The position numbers were made by a program, and so were the translations under genes. The notes under the pieces were generated by a model. It saw only the letters and a program-made list of their open reading frames with translations, did no database searches and was not told the DNA's origin. From NCBI GenBank assembly GCA_024278215.1, contig JAJRTR010000052.1:1-64000 (forward strand): 64,000 nt of DNA. The letters run 5' to 3'. Source of the stretch: a bacterium. Lineage in GTDB: Bacteria > UBP15 > UBA6099 > JAJRTR01. This document shows positions 20,028 to 29,574 of the stretch, piece by piece (position 1 is the first letter of the stretch; each line of letters begins with the position of its first letter).

Positions 20028-20210
20028 CTTGTGCGTTTTTCCATATATTGTGAGACTTTTGGGAACATGACTGAAATTTGACTTTTAATTCCGGATCGTC
20101 CCCATAAATTCTACTACTGTCACGTCAGGCTTGTAACGTCGTTTTTACGCTACCCCATCTTACATCTTTTCTTTGTTGACATGGTACTACCCCTTATAAA
20201 AACGCACAGG
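20028..20210 (+). repeat. MITE-like element with terminal inverted repeats, copy 2
   Basis: CTTGTGCGTTTTTCCATATATTGTGAGAC ... CTTATAAAAACGCACAGG; internal ACTACTGTCACGTCAGGCTTGTAA and CATCTTTTCTTTGTTGACATGG. Confidence 0.9.
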
Positions 20211-20375
20211 TTCAATTTATATTTGAACATCCGGAACCAAAAAGCCCTTTCGATGTATATGTAATAGTAAGGGAAGTGACAGAGCGGAAGCAGCTTCAAA
20301 GCTGAGTTTGACATTATGCGACCTGCTCGGATATGATTATAGCTTTCGGATGAAAGCACTCTGGTATTATTGATT

Positions 20376-21239
20376 ATGGATAAAAAAACAAAGTTCAAAA
20401 TCGAACAGAATGTTAAGGACCTGCCGACACTGCCTGCGGTGGCGACGAAGATATTCGAGGTCACAAACGACCCGGAAGCATCCGTTGACGACCTGAAAGA
20501 TATTATCGCGATGGACCAGGTTGTGGCGGGCCGGATACTGCGCGCGGTGAACTCCGCGTATTACGGCTATCCGAGGCAGATAAACACACTGTCGCAGGCG
20601 ATAGTGATACTTGGGTTCAACAATGTGCGCAGCCTTGCGCTCTCAGTGTCGATAATGGAGATGTTCTCGGGGCGCGAAGGCGGTTTTGATTTCTCGCAGC
20701 TATGGATACATGCTGTCGGCACAGCATTTTGCGCGCGGGCGCTCGCCAGATTATTCAACCCGAAATCGGTAGAGCAATATTTCGTCGCCGGGCTTCTCCA
20801 CGATATTGGTCTTGTTGCAATGAACCGGTGTTTCCCCGAAAAATTCGCCGAGTGCCTGAGCAGCGTCGGCAAAGACGGCAGGCCACTTTACATACATGAA
20901 AGAGAAACCTTCGAGTTCAATCATGCCGACGTGGGTTGCGTTATGGCAAACACCTGGCTGCTCCCTCAGAATCTTACCGACACAATCACGTTCCACCATG
21001 AGCCGCAGAAGGCCGAAGACAACCGTAATATCGTATATGCGGTGCATGTTGCGGACATCCTGTGCAAGGTTAATAATTTCGGTGACTTCGGCGACAACGA
21101 ATCCTTTGACTACAGCACAATCTATGAAAAAGCCGCTGATATGTACCACATAGGCCCGGACGGGCCGAAAGAGGAAGTCCTCAAAGAGGTCGAAGCCGAC
21201 ATAGAAGAAGCAAGCGGTTTCATCAATATCTTTTCCTGA
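20376..21239 (+). CDS. HDOD domain protein
   Basis: LPTLPAVATKIFEVTNDPEASVDDLKDIIAMDQVVAGRILRAVNSAYYG; LLHDIGLVAM. Confidence 0.92.
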   Translation: MDKKTKFKIEQNVKDLPTLPAVATKIFEVTNDPEASVDDLKDIIAMDQVVAGRILRAVNSAYYGYPRQINTLSQAIVILGFNNVRSLALSVSIMEMFSGREGGFDFSQLWIHAVGTAFCARALARLFNPKSVEQYFVAGLLHDIGLVAMNRCFPEKFAECLSSVGKDGRPLYIHERETFEFNHADVGCVMANTWLLPQNLTDTITFHHEPQKAEDNRNIVYAVHVADILCKVNNFGDFGDNESFDYSTIYEKAADMYHIGPDGPKEEVLKEVEADIEEASGFINIFS

Positions 21240-21391
21240 TCCGAATAATCAACCCGTGTCCGAACGACCGGTCTCCCTCACGCGTCGAGCCTGCGCCCGG
21301 AGGCTGTGAAGCCGGTGAAGATATATTTCATACCCGTTTCAGGCAATCCGGACGCGCGGTATGGATAATATTCGGGTTCACCTGTATAATA

Positions 21392-22627
21392 TTGCCTTAT
21401 TTGAACAGCAGCAAAACGATGATATCGCAATATACTGAAATGAGAGTTCAAAGGCTGAAGGGAGAGCACCGGCGTCTGTTCGGAGATTCCGAATCCGAAC
21501 AGTGCGTTGTGATTGCTCCTTTCAGAATATGCCCTCTCGGTGCACATGTGGATCACCAGTTGGGTCTTGTTTCCGGTATCGCGATCGAGAATTCCATAAT
21601 AATGGTTTTTACGCCGAATCCGGGCGGAAATATAAATCTGTTCAGCGCGAACTTCCCCGACTCGAAATCATTTCCGATAAACGCGGAACATAAGAGAGTG
21701 TTCAACTGGAGCGATTATGCGAGGGGCGCTGTGATGGCGCTGTCGAGAAAGTTCGCGCTTAAGACCGGTATCGACGCGGTGCTCGAGGGGGATATCCCTA
21801 TCGGCGGTCTTAGCTCATCGGCGGCGGTCGGCGTGGCATATCTTCTCGCGCTTCAGTCGGTGAACGGCATCCAGTCGACAAATGATGAGAATGTCGAACT
21901 TGACAGGATTATTGAAAATGATTTTATCGGTCTCAATAACGGTATACTTGATCAGTCGGTAATACTGTTGTCGGAAAGAAACAGGCTTCTTTACCTTGAC
22001 TGTATGCAGGGAACATTCGAGACAATCGAACCGGGCGCGGAGATGCCGCCCTATGAGGTGACTGTCGTCTTCTCGGGTGTCACAAAAAAGCTGATGGACA
22101 CAGACTACAACAACCGCGTGAAGGAATGTGAAGCGGCCGCCGGGCGGCTGATGGAGTTGTCCGGCGCGGCGTGGCCGGCAGGCGAAACACTTAAATTGGG
22201 ACATGTCGATTATGATGTGTTTGAAAACTTCAAGGATTCTCTCGAACCGGTGTCGAGGAAAAGGGCGGAGCATTTCTATTCGGAATGTCGAAGGGTGGCG
22301 GATGGTGTGGAAGCGTGGAGAGAGGGCAACATTGAAAAGATCGGCGCGCTGATGCGCGAGTCGGGAGAAAGTTCGATAATGAATTACGAGTGTGGTTGTC
22401 CGCCGATGATAACGCTCGCGGAAATCATGAATGAAACACCCGGCATACACGGAGCGCGTTTCTCGGGCGCGGGATTCAGGGGTTGCTGCATCGCTTTTTC
22501 CGACCCTGCGCGGCGCGCGGAAATTTCGGAGCGGATCTCCGCGGATTATCCGGCGCGGCATCCTGAATTCGCGGATTCTTTCAGTGTCAATTTCTGCACA
22601 CCGGGAGATGGAGCGGGGGTACTGTGA
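21392..22627 (+). CDS. GHMP kinase, galacturonokinase/galactokinase-like
   Basis: CVVIAPFRICPLGAHVDHQLG, IPIGGLSSSAAVGVAYLLAL, GLNNGILDQSVILLS, NYECGCPPMITL, GIHGARFSGAGFRGCCIAF closely follow the plant galacturonokinase pattern as recalled. Confidence 0.82.
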   Translation: MPYLNSSKTMISQYTEMRVQRLKGEHRRLFGDSESEQCVVIAPFRICPLGAHVDHQLGLVSGIAIENSIIMVFTPNPGGNINLFSANFPDSKSFPINAEHKRVFNWSDYARGAVMALSRKFALKTGIDAVLEGDIPIGGLSSSAAVGVAYLLALQSVNGIQSTNDENVELDRIIENDFIGLNNGILDQSVILLSERNRLLYLDCMQGTFETIEPGAEMPPYEVTVVFSGVTKKLMDTDYNNRVKECEAAAGRLMELSGAAWPAGETLKLGHVDYDVFENFKDSLEPVSRKRAEHFYSECRRVADGVEAWREGNIEKIGALMRESGESSIMNYECGCPPMITLAEIMNETPGIHGARFSGAGFRGCCIAFSDPARRAEISERISADYPARHPEFADSFSVNFCTPGDGAGVL

Positions 22628-23397
22628 GAGCGCTTATTCTCGCCGCGGGTTTCGGCACACGCATGGGCGAACTTTCCATAACAACAGCGAAACCGCTTTT
22701 GCCTGTCGCCGATAAGCCCATCGCCGAGCATCTCGCCGACGATCTGTTCGCTACCGGTAGAATCTCGGACCTCACGGTGATCACCAACGAATATTACAAT
22801 GAACAGTTCGTCGCATGGGAGAAACGATACGGGCGCGGGTTGCGATTGATAAATGACGGTGTGCTTTCCAATGAAACGCGGCTCGGCGCCATTGCCGACA
22901 TCAGGTATACAACTGATATTATCGGAACCGGCGAAGCCCTGTTTATTATGGCCGGAGATAATCTTTTTGAATTCGATTTTTCCGAAATTATTGATTTTTA
23001 TTTGGAAAAGAAAACAGATGTCGTCGCCGCATACAGGCAGACGGACCCCGTGAGATTGAGAAAGACGGGCGTCGCGAAACTCGACGCCGATAACCGTATC
23101 GTAATGTTCCAGGAGAAACCGCGGGAACCGGCGGGCGAGTACGCCGTACCCTGCATATATATCCTTACTCCCGGCAGCCTGGCGCTGATCAGTGACTATA
23201 TAGATCACGGCGAAAACACCGACGCGCCCGGGCACTTCATAAAATGGCTGTCGTCGCGGAAACCGGTTTATGCGTTTATCTTCGATACATCCATCCATTG
23301 TGTCGGCGACATCGAATCTTACGAACAAACATGCCGGGCGCTCGGCAAACATAAGCAATATGAGAATATAATTGATGAAAGAAGAAAAAATATATAA
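22624..23397 (+). CDS. Sugar-phosphate nucleotidyltransferase
   Basis: MRALILAAGFGTRMGELSITTAKPLLPVADKPI; GDNLFEFDFSEII; FQEKP; 4-bp overlap with upstream kinase. Confidence 0.88.
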   Translation: MRALILAAGFGTRMGELSITTAKPLLPVADKPIAEHLADDLFATGRISDLTVITNEYYNEQFVAWEKRYGRGLRLINDGVLSNETRLGAIADIRYTTDIIGTGEALFIMAGDNLFEFDFSEIIDFYLEKKTDVVAAYRQTDPVRLRKTGVAKLDADNRIVMFQEKPREPAGEYAVPCIYILTPGSLALISDYIDHGENTDAPGHFIKWLSSRKPVYAFIFDTSIHCVGDIESYEQTCRALGKHKQYENIIDERRKNI

Positions 23398-23440
23398 ACT
23401 TATCGTCAATAGAGGTACATGTTGAAAGGAGACGGATTGT

Positions 23441-25171
23441 ATGGGTAAGGTAAAGGTATCAGCAAGTGAAGCACTCGTCGAGACGATGGTGGCTGAAGGT
23501 GTGAAGAATGTATTCGGGATAGTGGGGTCGGCATATATGGATGCGCTGGACCTTTTCCCGGATGCCGGCATCCGGTTCATCTCTGTAGCACACGAACAGG
23601 CGGCCTGCCATGCGGCGGACGGGCTCGCAAGGGTGACGGGCAGGCCCCAGGTCTGCATCGCTCAGAACGGACCCGGCGCGGCGAATTTCGTTTCAGCACT
23701 CACGGCGGCTTTCTGGGCGCATTCGCCTGTCGTCGCCATTACGCCGGAGACAGGCTCCATGGGGATCGGCACGGGCGGATTCCAGGAACTCGACCAGATG
23801 CCGATGTTCGAGCGCAGCATCAAATACGGTGTGCGTGTCAGCAGTCCGCAGCGAATGGCCGAACTGGCAAGACGCTGTTTCTATATGGCAAAGGCCGAAT
23901 GCGGCCCTACACAATTGAATATCCCTAGAGATAACTTCTACGGCATCTGCCACGACGAAATCTATCCGACGCTCGACATCTCGAGAGGCAGCGGTACACG
24001 TGTACAACTCGAAGAGGCGGCGAAACTGCTCGCGGCGGCGAAATATCCGGTTATACTCGCCGGCGGCGGCGTCTCACAGGGCGACGCGCTCGCCGAAACC
24101 AGAGCGCTCGCGGAATATCTCACAGCGCCGGTCTGCAACAGCTATCTGCACAACGATTCTTTCCCGCAATCGCATGAATTGTGTTGCGGCCCCATCGGCT
24201 ACTGCGGCTCCAAGGCTGCCATGCGGACAATCGCCAAGGCCGACGTTGTGCTCGCTCTGGGCAGCCGGCTCGGCCCCTTCGGCACTCTCCCGCAGTACGA
24301 CATCGAATACTGGCCCGAAAACGCAAAAGTTATACAGGTCGATATCGATCACAAAGTTCTGGGGCTCAGCAAAAGAGTCGCACTCGGCATCCTCGCCGAC
24401 GCGAAAGAATTCGCCCGCGAAGTCCTCTCGGCTGTCAAAGCGGTGGACGCAGACCGGGCTGTCGACAAAAAGAGACTTCAGGACGTTAAAAAAGAAAATG
24501 ACACGTGGGCGAAAGAACTTAAAAAATGGTCTTCATCCACAGCCAAACTGATGCATCCGCGCAGGTTCCTCATGGAACTCGCGCAAGCGATCCCCGAAGG
24601 CTCGATCGTCGCCACCGACATAGGCAACAACTCCTCGATGTGCAACAGTTACCTCACATTTACCGATGTCAAGCAGCACATATCGGCGCTAAGCTGGGGC
24701 AACTGCGGTTTCGCTTACGGCGCGGCGATGGGCTCGAAAATAGGATGCCCCGACAAAGCGGTATTCGCTCTCCAGGGCGACGGCGCGTGGGGCATCAGCG
24801 GCCTGTCGGAAGTCATGACGGCCACGCGCGAAAATATCCCCGTAATCGCTGTTATTTTCAATAACTTCGAATGGGGCGCGGAAAAGAAGAACCAGATTGA
24901 CTTCTACAACGACAGATTTGTCGGCACCAACCTCAGGGAGAATCCGAACTATGCGCAACTCGCGAAAGACATGGGCGCAAACGGTTACAGGGTCGAAGAC
25001 TACAAAGATGTGCAGGATGTTGTCGCAGACGCGGTCAAGTCGGGCAAACCCTGTGTCATCGAGGCGATCATAAAGGGCGGAAAGACAGTTCTCGCGGAAC
25101 CATTCCGCCGCGACGCGCTCAAGAAACCCGAGAGGCTGATGAAAAAGTACAAACATCTTTCTGTTAAATAG
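23441..25171 (+). CDS. xsc: Sulfoacetaldehyde acetyltransferase (ThDP-dependent)
   Basis: FGIVGSAYMDALDLFPDAGIRF, GGFQELDQMPMFE, GPIGYCGSKAAM, ALGSRLGPFGTLPQYDIEYWPENAKVIQVDID, FEWGAEKKNQIDFYNDRFVGTNL, EPFRRDALKKPE match Xsc features rather than ALS. Confidence 0.85.
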   Translation: MGKVKVSASEALVETMVAEGVKNVFGIVGSAYMDALDLFPDAGIRFISVAHEQAACHAADGLARVTGRPQVCIAQNGPGAANFVSALTAAFWAHSPVVAITPETGSMGIGTGGFQELDQMPMFERSIKYGVRVSSPQRMAELARRCFYMAKAECGPTQLNIPRDNFYGICHDEIYPTLDISRGSGTRVQLEEAAKLLAAAKYPVILAGGGVSQGDALAETRALAEYLTAPVCNSYLHNDSFPQSHELCCGPIGYCGSKAAMRTIAKADVVLALGSRLGPFGTLPQYDIEYWPENAKVIQVDIDHKVLGLSKRVALGILADAKEFAREVLSAVKAVDADRAVDKKRLQDVKKENDTWAKELKKWSSSTAKLMHPRRFLMELAQAIPEGSIVATDIGNNSSMCNSYLTFTDVKQHISALSWGNCGFAYGAAMGSKIGCPDKAVFALQGDGAWGISGLSEVMTATRENIPVIAVIFNNFEWGAEKKNQIDFYNDRFVGTNLRENPNYAQLAKDMGANGYRVEDYKDVQDVVADAVKSGKPCVIEAIIKGGKTVLAEPFRRDALKKPERLMKKYKHLSVK

Positions 25172-25213
25172 CCGGAAGCTGCCGGACGCGGTAACTCAAC
25201 ATGTTTCAATAAT

Positions 25214-25239
25214 AAAAGGCTCCCGACCGGGGGCTTTTT
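25214..25239 (+). terminator. Rho-independent terminator after xsc
   Basis: AAAAGGCTCCCGACCGGGGGCTTTTT hairpin with U-tract, downstream of xsc stop. Confidence 0.85.
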
Positions 25240-25266
25240 ATGTATTATGCACCTGGTAGTTAACCC

Positions 25267-25357
25267 TAATACCGTTTACTTTAGCAACAATGATGCGTAA
25301 AAAAGCCTGCATTTATCGCGAATATTGATACCCATACCCTCTTAAGCAAACGGTATT
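25267..25357. repeat. ~90 bp AATACCGTTT...AAACGGTATT element, copy 2
   Basis: Highly similar to 3381-3469, including interior ATTTATCGCGAATATTGATACCCATACC. Confidence 0.8.
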
Positions 25358-25365
25358 GATCTTAA

Positions 25366-25388
25366 CCCGCATATTTCACCAATGCGGG
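25366..25388. repeat. CCCGCATATTTCACCAATGCGGG hairpin repeat
   Basis: Same motif at 35842-35864 (reverse), 61177-61199; variants at 3475-3497, 46461-46482, 57006-57028. Confidence 0.85.
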
Positions 25389-25399
25389 CCAAATACGGG

Positions 25400-26215
25400 T
25401 TATTCGCCTTTCCTGTCGTCGGGCATCGAGTATGTGCCGGGATCAAGGTGTGCGATGCGCATGGCTTTGATCACGTCCATACCGAGTTCTATGTGAGTGC
25501 TGGTATATTGATCGAAGAGACTGCGCGCGCTTTCCTTAGTTTTTATCCCGCCCTGGCGCAACGGCATATCAGAGATCAGCATGAGCGCGCCGACGGGTAC
25601 ACGGCGCGCATATCCCACAGTGAAGAGCGTCGCACATTCCATGTCGATGGCCTGGCAGCGTTCTTTTTTAAGATTCAACACAAAATCGTTGTCGAATTCC
25701 CAGAACCGCAGGTTCGTTGTGTGGATGACGCCCGAGTGGTAAACAACGCCGCACTCCTCGAGTTTGGAAACGACGAATCTCTGGATGTCGAACGAGCTCA
25801 GCGATGGAACCTGCGGCGGCATGTAGTGAGACGAAGTGCCCTCGTCCCTGACGGCGGCAATGGGATTGAAGTAGTGTCCCTTCTCATAGCCTTTTGAGAG
25901 TCCTCCGCATAGGCCCAGCATGAGCACGACACGTGGCGCCAGGTATGAGAGCAGGTCGATGATGAGCGCGGCCATGGGCGACCCGATGCCGAAGTCTATG
26001 ATGCTGATGTTTTCCTCGGGCCAGTGCGCGGAACGCATCGTGGTCCCTTTTTTCATCTCATGACCGCTCATTTCAGCAAAGTCGTCGATATACGCGCCGA
26101 AATTAGTTAGCAGGATGTAGGGTCTGAACTCGGTGGCGGTGCTGCCTGTGTATCTTTCCAGTGCGCTCAGCGCTATCGCTCTTCTATCCTGTTTTCCGTC
26201 TATCGATTTCGACAT
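25400..26215 (-). CDS. AMP nucleosidase-like phosphorylase (catalytic domain only)
   Basis: ILLTNFGAYIDDF, SIIDFGIGSPMAALIIDLLSYLAPRVVLMLGLCGGL, DEGTSSHYMPPQVPSL, IDMECATLFTVGYARRVPVGALMLISDMPL. Confidence 0.85.
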   Translation of the reverse strand: MSKSIDGKQDRRAIALSALERYTGSTATEFRPYILLTNFGAYIDDFAEMSGHEMKKGTTMRSAHWPEENISIIDFGIGSPMAALIIDLLSYLAPRVVLMLGLCGGLSKGYEKGHYFNPIAAVRDEGTSSHYMPPQVPSLSSFDIQRFVVSKLEECGVVYHSGVIHTTNLRFWEFDNDFVLNLKKERCQAIDMECATLFTVGYARRVPVGALMLISDMPLRQGGIKTKESARSLFDQYTSTHIELGMDVIKAMRIAHLDPGTYSMPDDRKGE

Positions 26216-26306
26216 CGCTTATGTACCTCCGGTGCATTTCCTCTTTTTGGTATTATTACAGCACGATAATGTGAACGAACAAAAATGTCCACACCACCGG
26301 CCTCAA

Positions 26307-27053
26307 TCATATTTTTATAACGAGCGAAGCGCCGGCGACAAGCAGCAGGATAAAGACAAACAGGCGAAACTGGAACTCGGGTATGCGCGAGTGCAGCCAC
26401 TCGCCGGCGGCCAGCCCAAGCAGCAGCCCCGGAAGCAACTCGAGGCTTTCAAGTATCGTCGCCCGGTTGACACTGCCCTGAACAGCATAGCTCGCCGTGA
26501 GAAAAATGTTCACAGTCAGCCACAGGCTGGAAAGTGTGCTGCGGAATACACTTTTGTCCTTTAGACGCCTGCTTGCAAAATAGACTACCATCGGTCCGCC
26601 CGACGCGTAAATACCCTGCATGATACCGCCCGAGAACAGCCAGAACATACCCTGGATATTACCGAGCGGCCTTTCCTCACCTTTCCCTTTCCGGCGCAAC
26701 AGGATCGTTATCTCATAAACGGAGAACAGAAGCACAAAGACTCCGAAAATGAATTTGAGCGGGCCGCCGTTGACATAACTAAAAATGATACGTCCGACGA
26801 CGACACCCACGGCAACCTGCGGCAATATGTTGCGCAGCAATACCGTCCTGTCTATCTTTTTCCTGTGCCGGACAACAATGTATGTGCTCAACACGAGATT
26901 CAGGGGCACAAGCACATACAACAAGTGTTTCATGTCATACATGTGCGCCCCGAGCGTAATGGCGATAATTGTGCTGCCGAATCCTGTGACGGCCTCTACT
27001 GCGTTTGCCGAGAGTACTATGAAAAACAAAATCGCGAATTTAGGTTCAATCAT
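26307..27053 (-). CDS. TauE/SafE family sulfite-exporter-like permease
   Basis: ~8 TM protein; AVEAVTGFGSTIIA, GGIMQGIYASGGPMVVYF. Confidence 0.88.
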   Translation of the reverse strand: MIEPKFAILFFIVLSANAVEAVTGFGSTIIAITLGAHMYDMKHLLYVLVPLNLVLSTYIVVRHRKKIDRTVLLRNILPQVAVGVVVGRIIFSYVNGGPLKFIFGVFVLLFSVYEITILLRRKGKGEERPLGNIQGMFWLFSGGIMQGIYASGGPMVVYFASRRLKDKSVFRSTLSSLWLTVNIFLTASYAVQGSVNRATILESLELLPGLLLGLAAGEWLHSRIPEFQFRLFVFILLLVAGASLVIKI

Positions 27054-27121
27054 GTATTGTTGTGACCGGAGCGATCCGGCGTCCTGCCTTCATCGAAAAT
27101 TCTCATGATGTCTTCCTGCTG

Positions 27122-27428
27122 AACTTGTGCGTTTTTCAATATATTGTGAGAATTTTGGGGACATGACTGAAATTTGACCTTTAATTCCGGATCGTGTCCC
27201 CATAAATTCTACTACTGTCACGTCAGGCTTGTAATGTCGCAAGAAGGTGTGGGCGGTGGCCCATATACCCTGCCTGCGCGTATTTCTCGCGAAAACGGTT
27301 TGTACAGGCACAAGTCGAGACCGGGGTACGGTGACCACGCCCTGCACTTTCATTGTTTTTACGCGACCCCCATCTTACATCTTTTCTTTGTTAACATGGC
27401 ACTACCTTTTATAAAAACGCAGTTTCAG
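27122..27428 (+). repeat. MITE-like element with terminal inverted repeats, copy 3
   Basis: AACTTGTGCGTTTTTCAATATATTGTGAGAATTTTGGGGACATGACTGAAATTTGACC ... CTTACATCTTTTCTTTGTTAACATGGCACTACCTTTTATAAAAACGCAGTTT. Confidence 0.9.
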
Positions 27429-27473
27429 TTCATGCTTAAATTCCAGCCGACAACTTTTTTCAACGGTAAAAAG

Positions 27474-28688
27474 TTATAAAGAACTGTCCCGCCTTACAAT
27501 GTGCCCGATGAAATTGACTATTGTACCTACGAGCTTGCGGGGAAAAAGAAAAATCGAGACATGTCCGCTATAGAGCCATTCGCATTCGGGATGGTTCCAT
27601 GCTTCCCAGAGCCGCGCGACATTTTCGGCGGGAATAAGCATATCGTAGCGTGCCGGAATAAGCTGTATGCGGTCCGGAGGCAGTTTCGGACGGAAATAAA
27701 CAGGAGAAATAATGCGCCAGTTTTTCTCGACGGTTTCCGGGGCGATGCCCATCCTGTCGAAGTCGCGGACGATCGTTCTGCCGGCTATGCTGTTCCACAT
27801 ACCCTCGATTATATTGCCCGAAGCGATGATAGGGATCGCGAAATCTATCCTGTCGTCCACGCAGGCGGTAAGGAGCGTGATGAAACCGCCGAGGCTGAGC
27901 CCCATCATGCCGACCGGCCCCGTGTACCTTGCCCGCCCCCATGAGATCAACGCGCGGATATCACTTATTGATTGCCTGAAAGCATTTATCGTGCGTTCCA
28001 TGTCGGCGCTCAGCATGAGATCGCCATGCGCACTGCCGGCGGGTTTGCGCGGGCCGTGATATGGCTGTGTAATAAACAGGCAGTTTATCCCGGCCCTGGC
28101 CAGCAGCAGGCCGAGAAGGTAGTAGTAAAAAGTGAAGCAACCTTCCTCGCGCCAGCCGTGCGCTACTATCACACACGGGTTCGACCCGCTTCCTTCCGCC
28201 GTCGATTCGAACATGCGGCCGCGCACAACGTTATTCTCCGGATACGCCGACTCGACCTCGCTGTCATAACTGAAACAGCTCACCTTTACACCGGCGAACG
28301 CATGCCCGAATTCTTCCGTTACATCCGGGACACCGGTGCCGCCGTTGTAGAAAAGTTCAGGGTGCTCGAAGTATTCCGGATAGTTATATTCAGACAAGTC
28401 CATTTTTTCGCTGAAGTGTCTTTTTCTGCCCTTGGTACGGTTCTCCATGCCCACAACAGTCCTGTCGATGAATATGGAAATACCTTTGAGGAAAAAGGCA
28501 GCCGCCCGGCCCGGCGGTTTTTCACATGGATATACGGTTTCTGCCATGAAGAACATTATAGCCTCATATAAGCTATTTTGCGACAGCGCGTTGACGCACT
28601 CCAGAGAAGCAGCCACCACATTGCACAGGCAAGTTGAGTATAGTGAACGCCCCATATCCCGAAAACAGGCTGTCGCAAAAACGCTCAT
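27474..28688 (-). CDS. Alpha/beta hydrolase family protein
   Basis: NPCVIVAHGWREEGCF, GMMGLSLGGFITLLTA nucleophile elbow (GLSLGG), late ARYDMLIP and SGHVSIF. True start may be internal. Confidence 0.8.
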   Translation of the reverse strand: MSVFATACFRDMGRSLYSTCLCNVVAASLECVNALSQNSLYEAIMFFMAETVYPCEKPPGRAAAFFLKGISIFIDRTVVGMENRTKGRKRHFSEKMDLSEYNYPEYFEHPELFYNGGTGVPDVTEEFGHAFAGVKVSCFSYDSEVESAYPENNVVRGRMFESTAEGSGSNPCVIVAHGWREEGCFTFYYYLLGLLLARAGINCLFITQPYHGPRKPAGSAHGDLMLSADMERTINAFRQSISDIRALISWGRARYTGPVGMMGLSLGGFITLLTACVDDRIDFAIPIIASGNIIEGMWNSIAGRTIVRDFDRMGIAPETVEKNWRIISPVYFRPKLPPDRIQLIPARYDMLIPAENVARLWEAWNHPECEWLYSGHVSIFLFPRKLVGTIVNFIGHIVRRDSSL

Positions 28689-29574
28689 TCAAGTACTCAA
28701 TGAAAGAAAATCACATTGTTTGTGTCTCCCGGAGCTGGTCCGACCTGCCATAGGGGGGATACCGGTTGTTCTTGTTGTAATCTGCGGTATACAGGGAAAT
28801 ATTTACAGTTAAGTATGTTCGAGGCCCCCATTCCGAGTTTAGCAAAATATGTAATAACATAATATAAATAAATATCAGACAGTTCCCGATTAGCTGTCTA
28901 TTACAGGAACAGGCCACTCTGAAGACAATATATGCCGAAGCAATGATTTCTATCCGGTTGCCCATTTCATTGGACATGCGTAGTGGACAGCAGAGAAAAC
29001 CACTATATAAAGGGATATTTAGGAATATCCTGTTAAAAAGTATTCTTTTACATATCAGAATATTGGACAGGATACGTTGATTGACATTTTATTAATATGT
29101 TAAATAGACGCGGAATAATTGATATTTTGAGAGAACTGCGTACAGTCACCGGCAGATAATTATCATGTTTTAATAATTAACGACATTATATGATGAAGCT
29201 ATGAATATTTATCTTATTTACAATATCCGAAGGGATTGTAGGTTGATAATAATGACAATAAATGAAGAATATGCAATGGCTGCAATTATGATAAACAAGA
29301 AACGATAATTAAAATATACCGATATATAAAGAATATATTATATTTTATGTAAAACCGAAACATAGTAAATAGGAATAATAAGCAGCCAAAATATGGAATT
29401 GAGATTAGATAGAGATGAGATTTATACAAAAAACATGACAAAGAAAGGGGGTTGCTGAGGGATATTTAAAGATGCGGAAAGATAATACATGTAAAATACA
29501 CGCTAACATAACAGCGTATGGCACACAGAGAAGGGAGAAAGGATAAGAAGATAAATATGTGAAAAGATTTAAAT

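Noticed and set aside
20150-20464. 104-aa minus-strand ORF starting MSTKKRCKMG-type sequence and running across the HDOD start
   Set aside because: The MSTKKRC start lies in the MITE-like repeat (ATGTCAACAAAGAAAAGATGT), seen also at 7507 and 39172; repeat-derived, not a gene.
22546-23658. 370-aa minus-strand ORF antisense to the nucleotidyltransferase and xsc start
   Set aside because: Opposite two well-supported coding frames; sequence has no family features.
25400-26215. Considered a toxin-antitoxin or defence-type nucleosidase
   Set aside because: Matches the housekeeping AMP nucleosidase catalytic pattern, with no effector partner or defence genes nearby.
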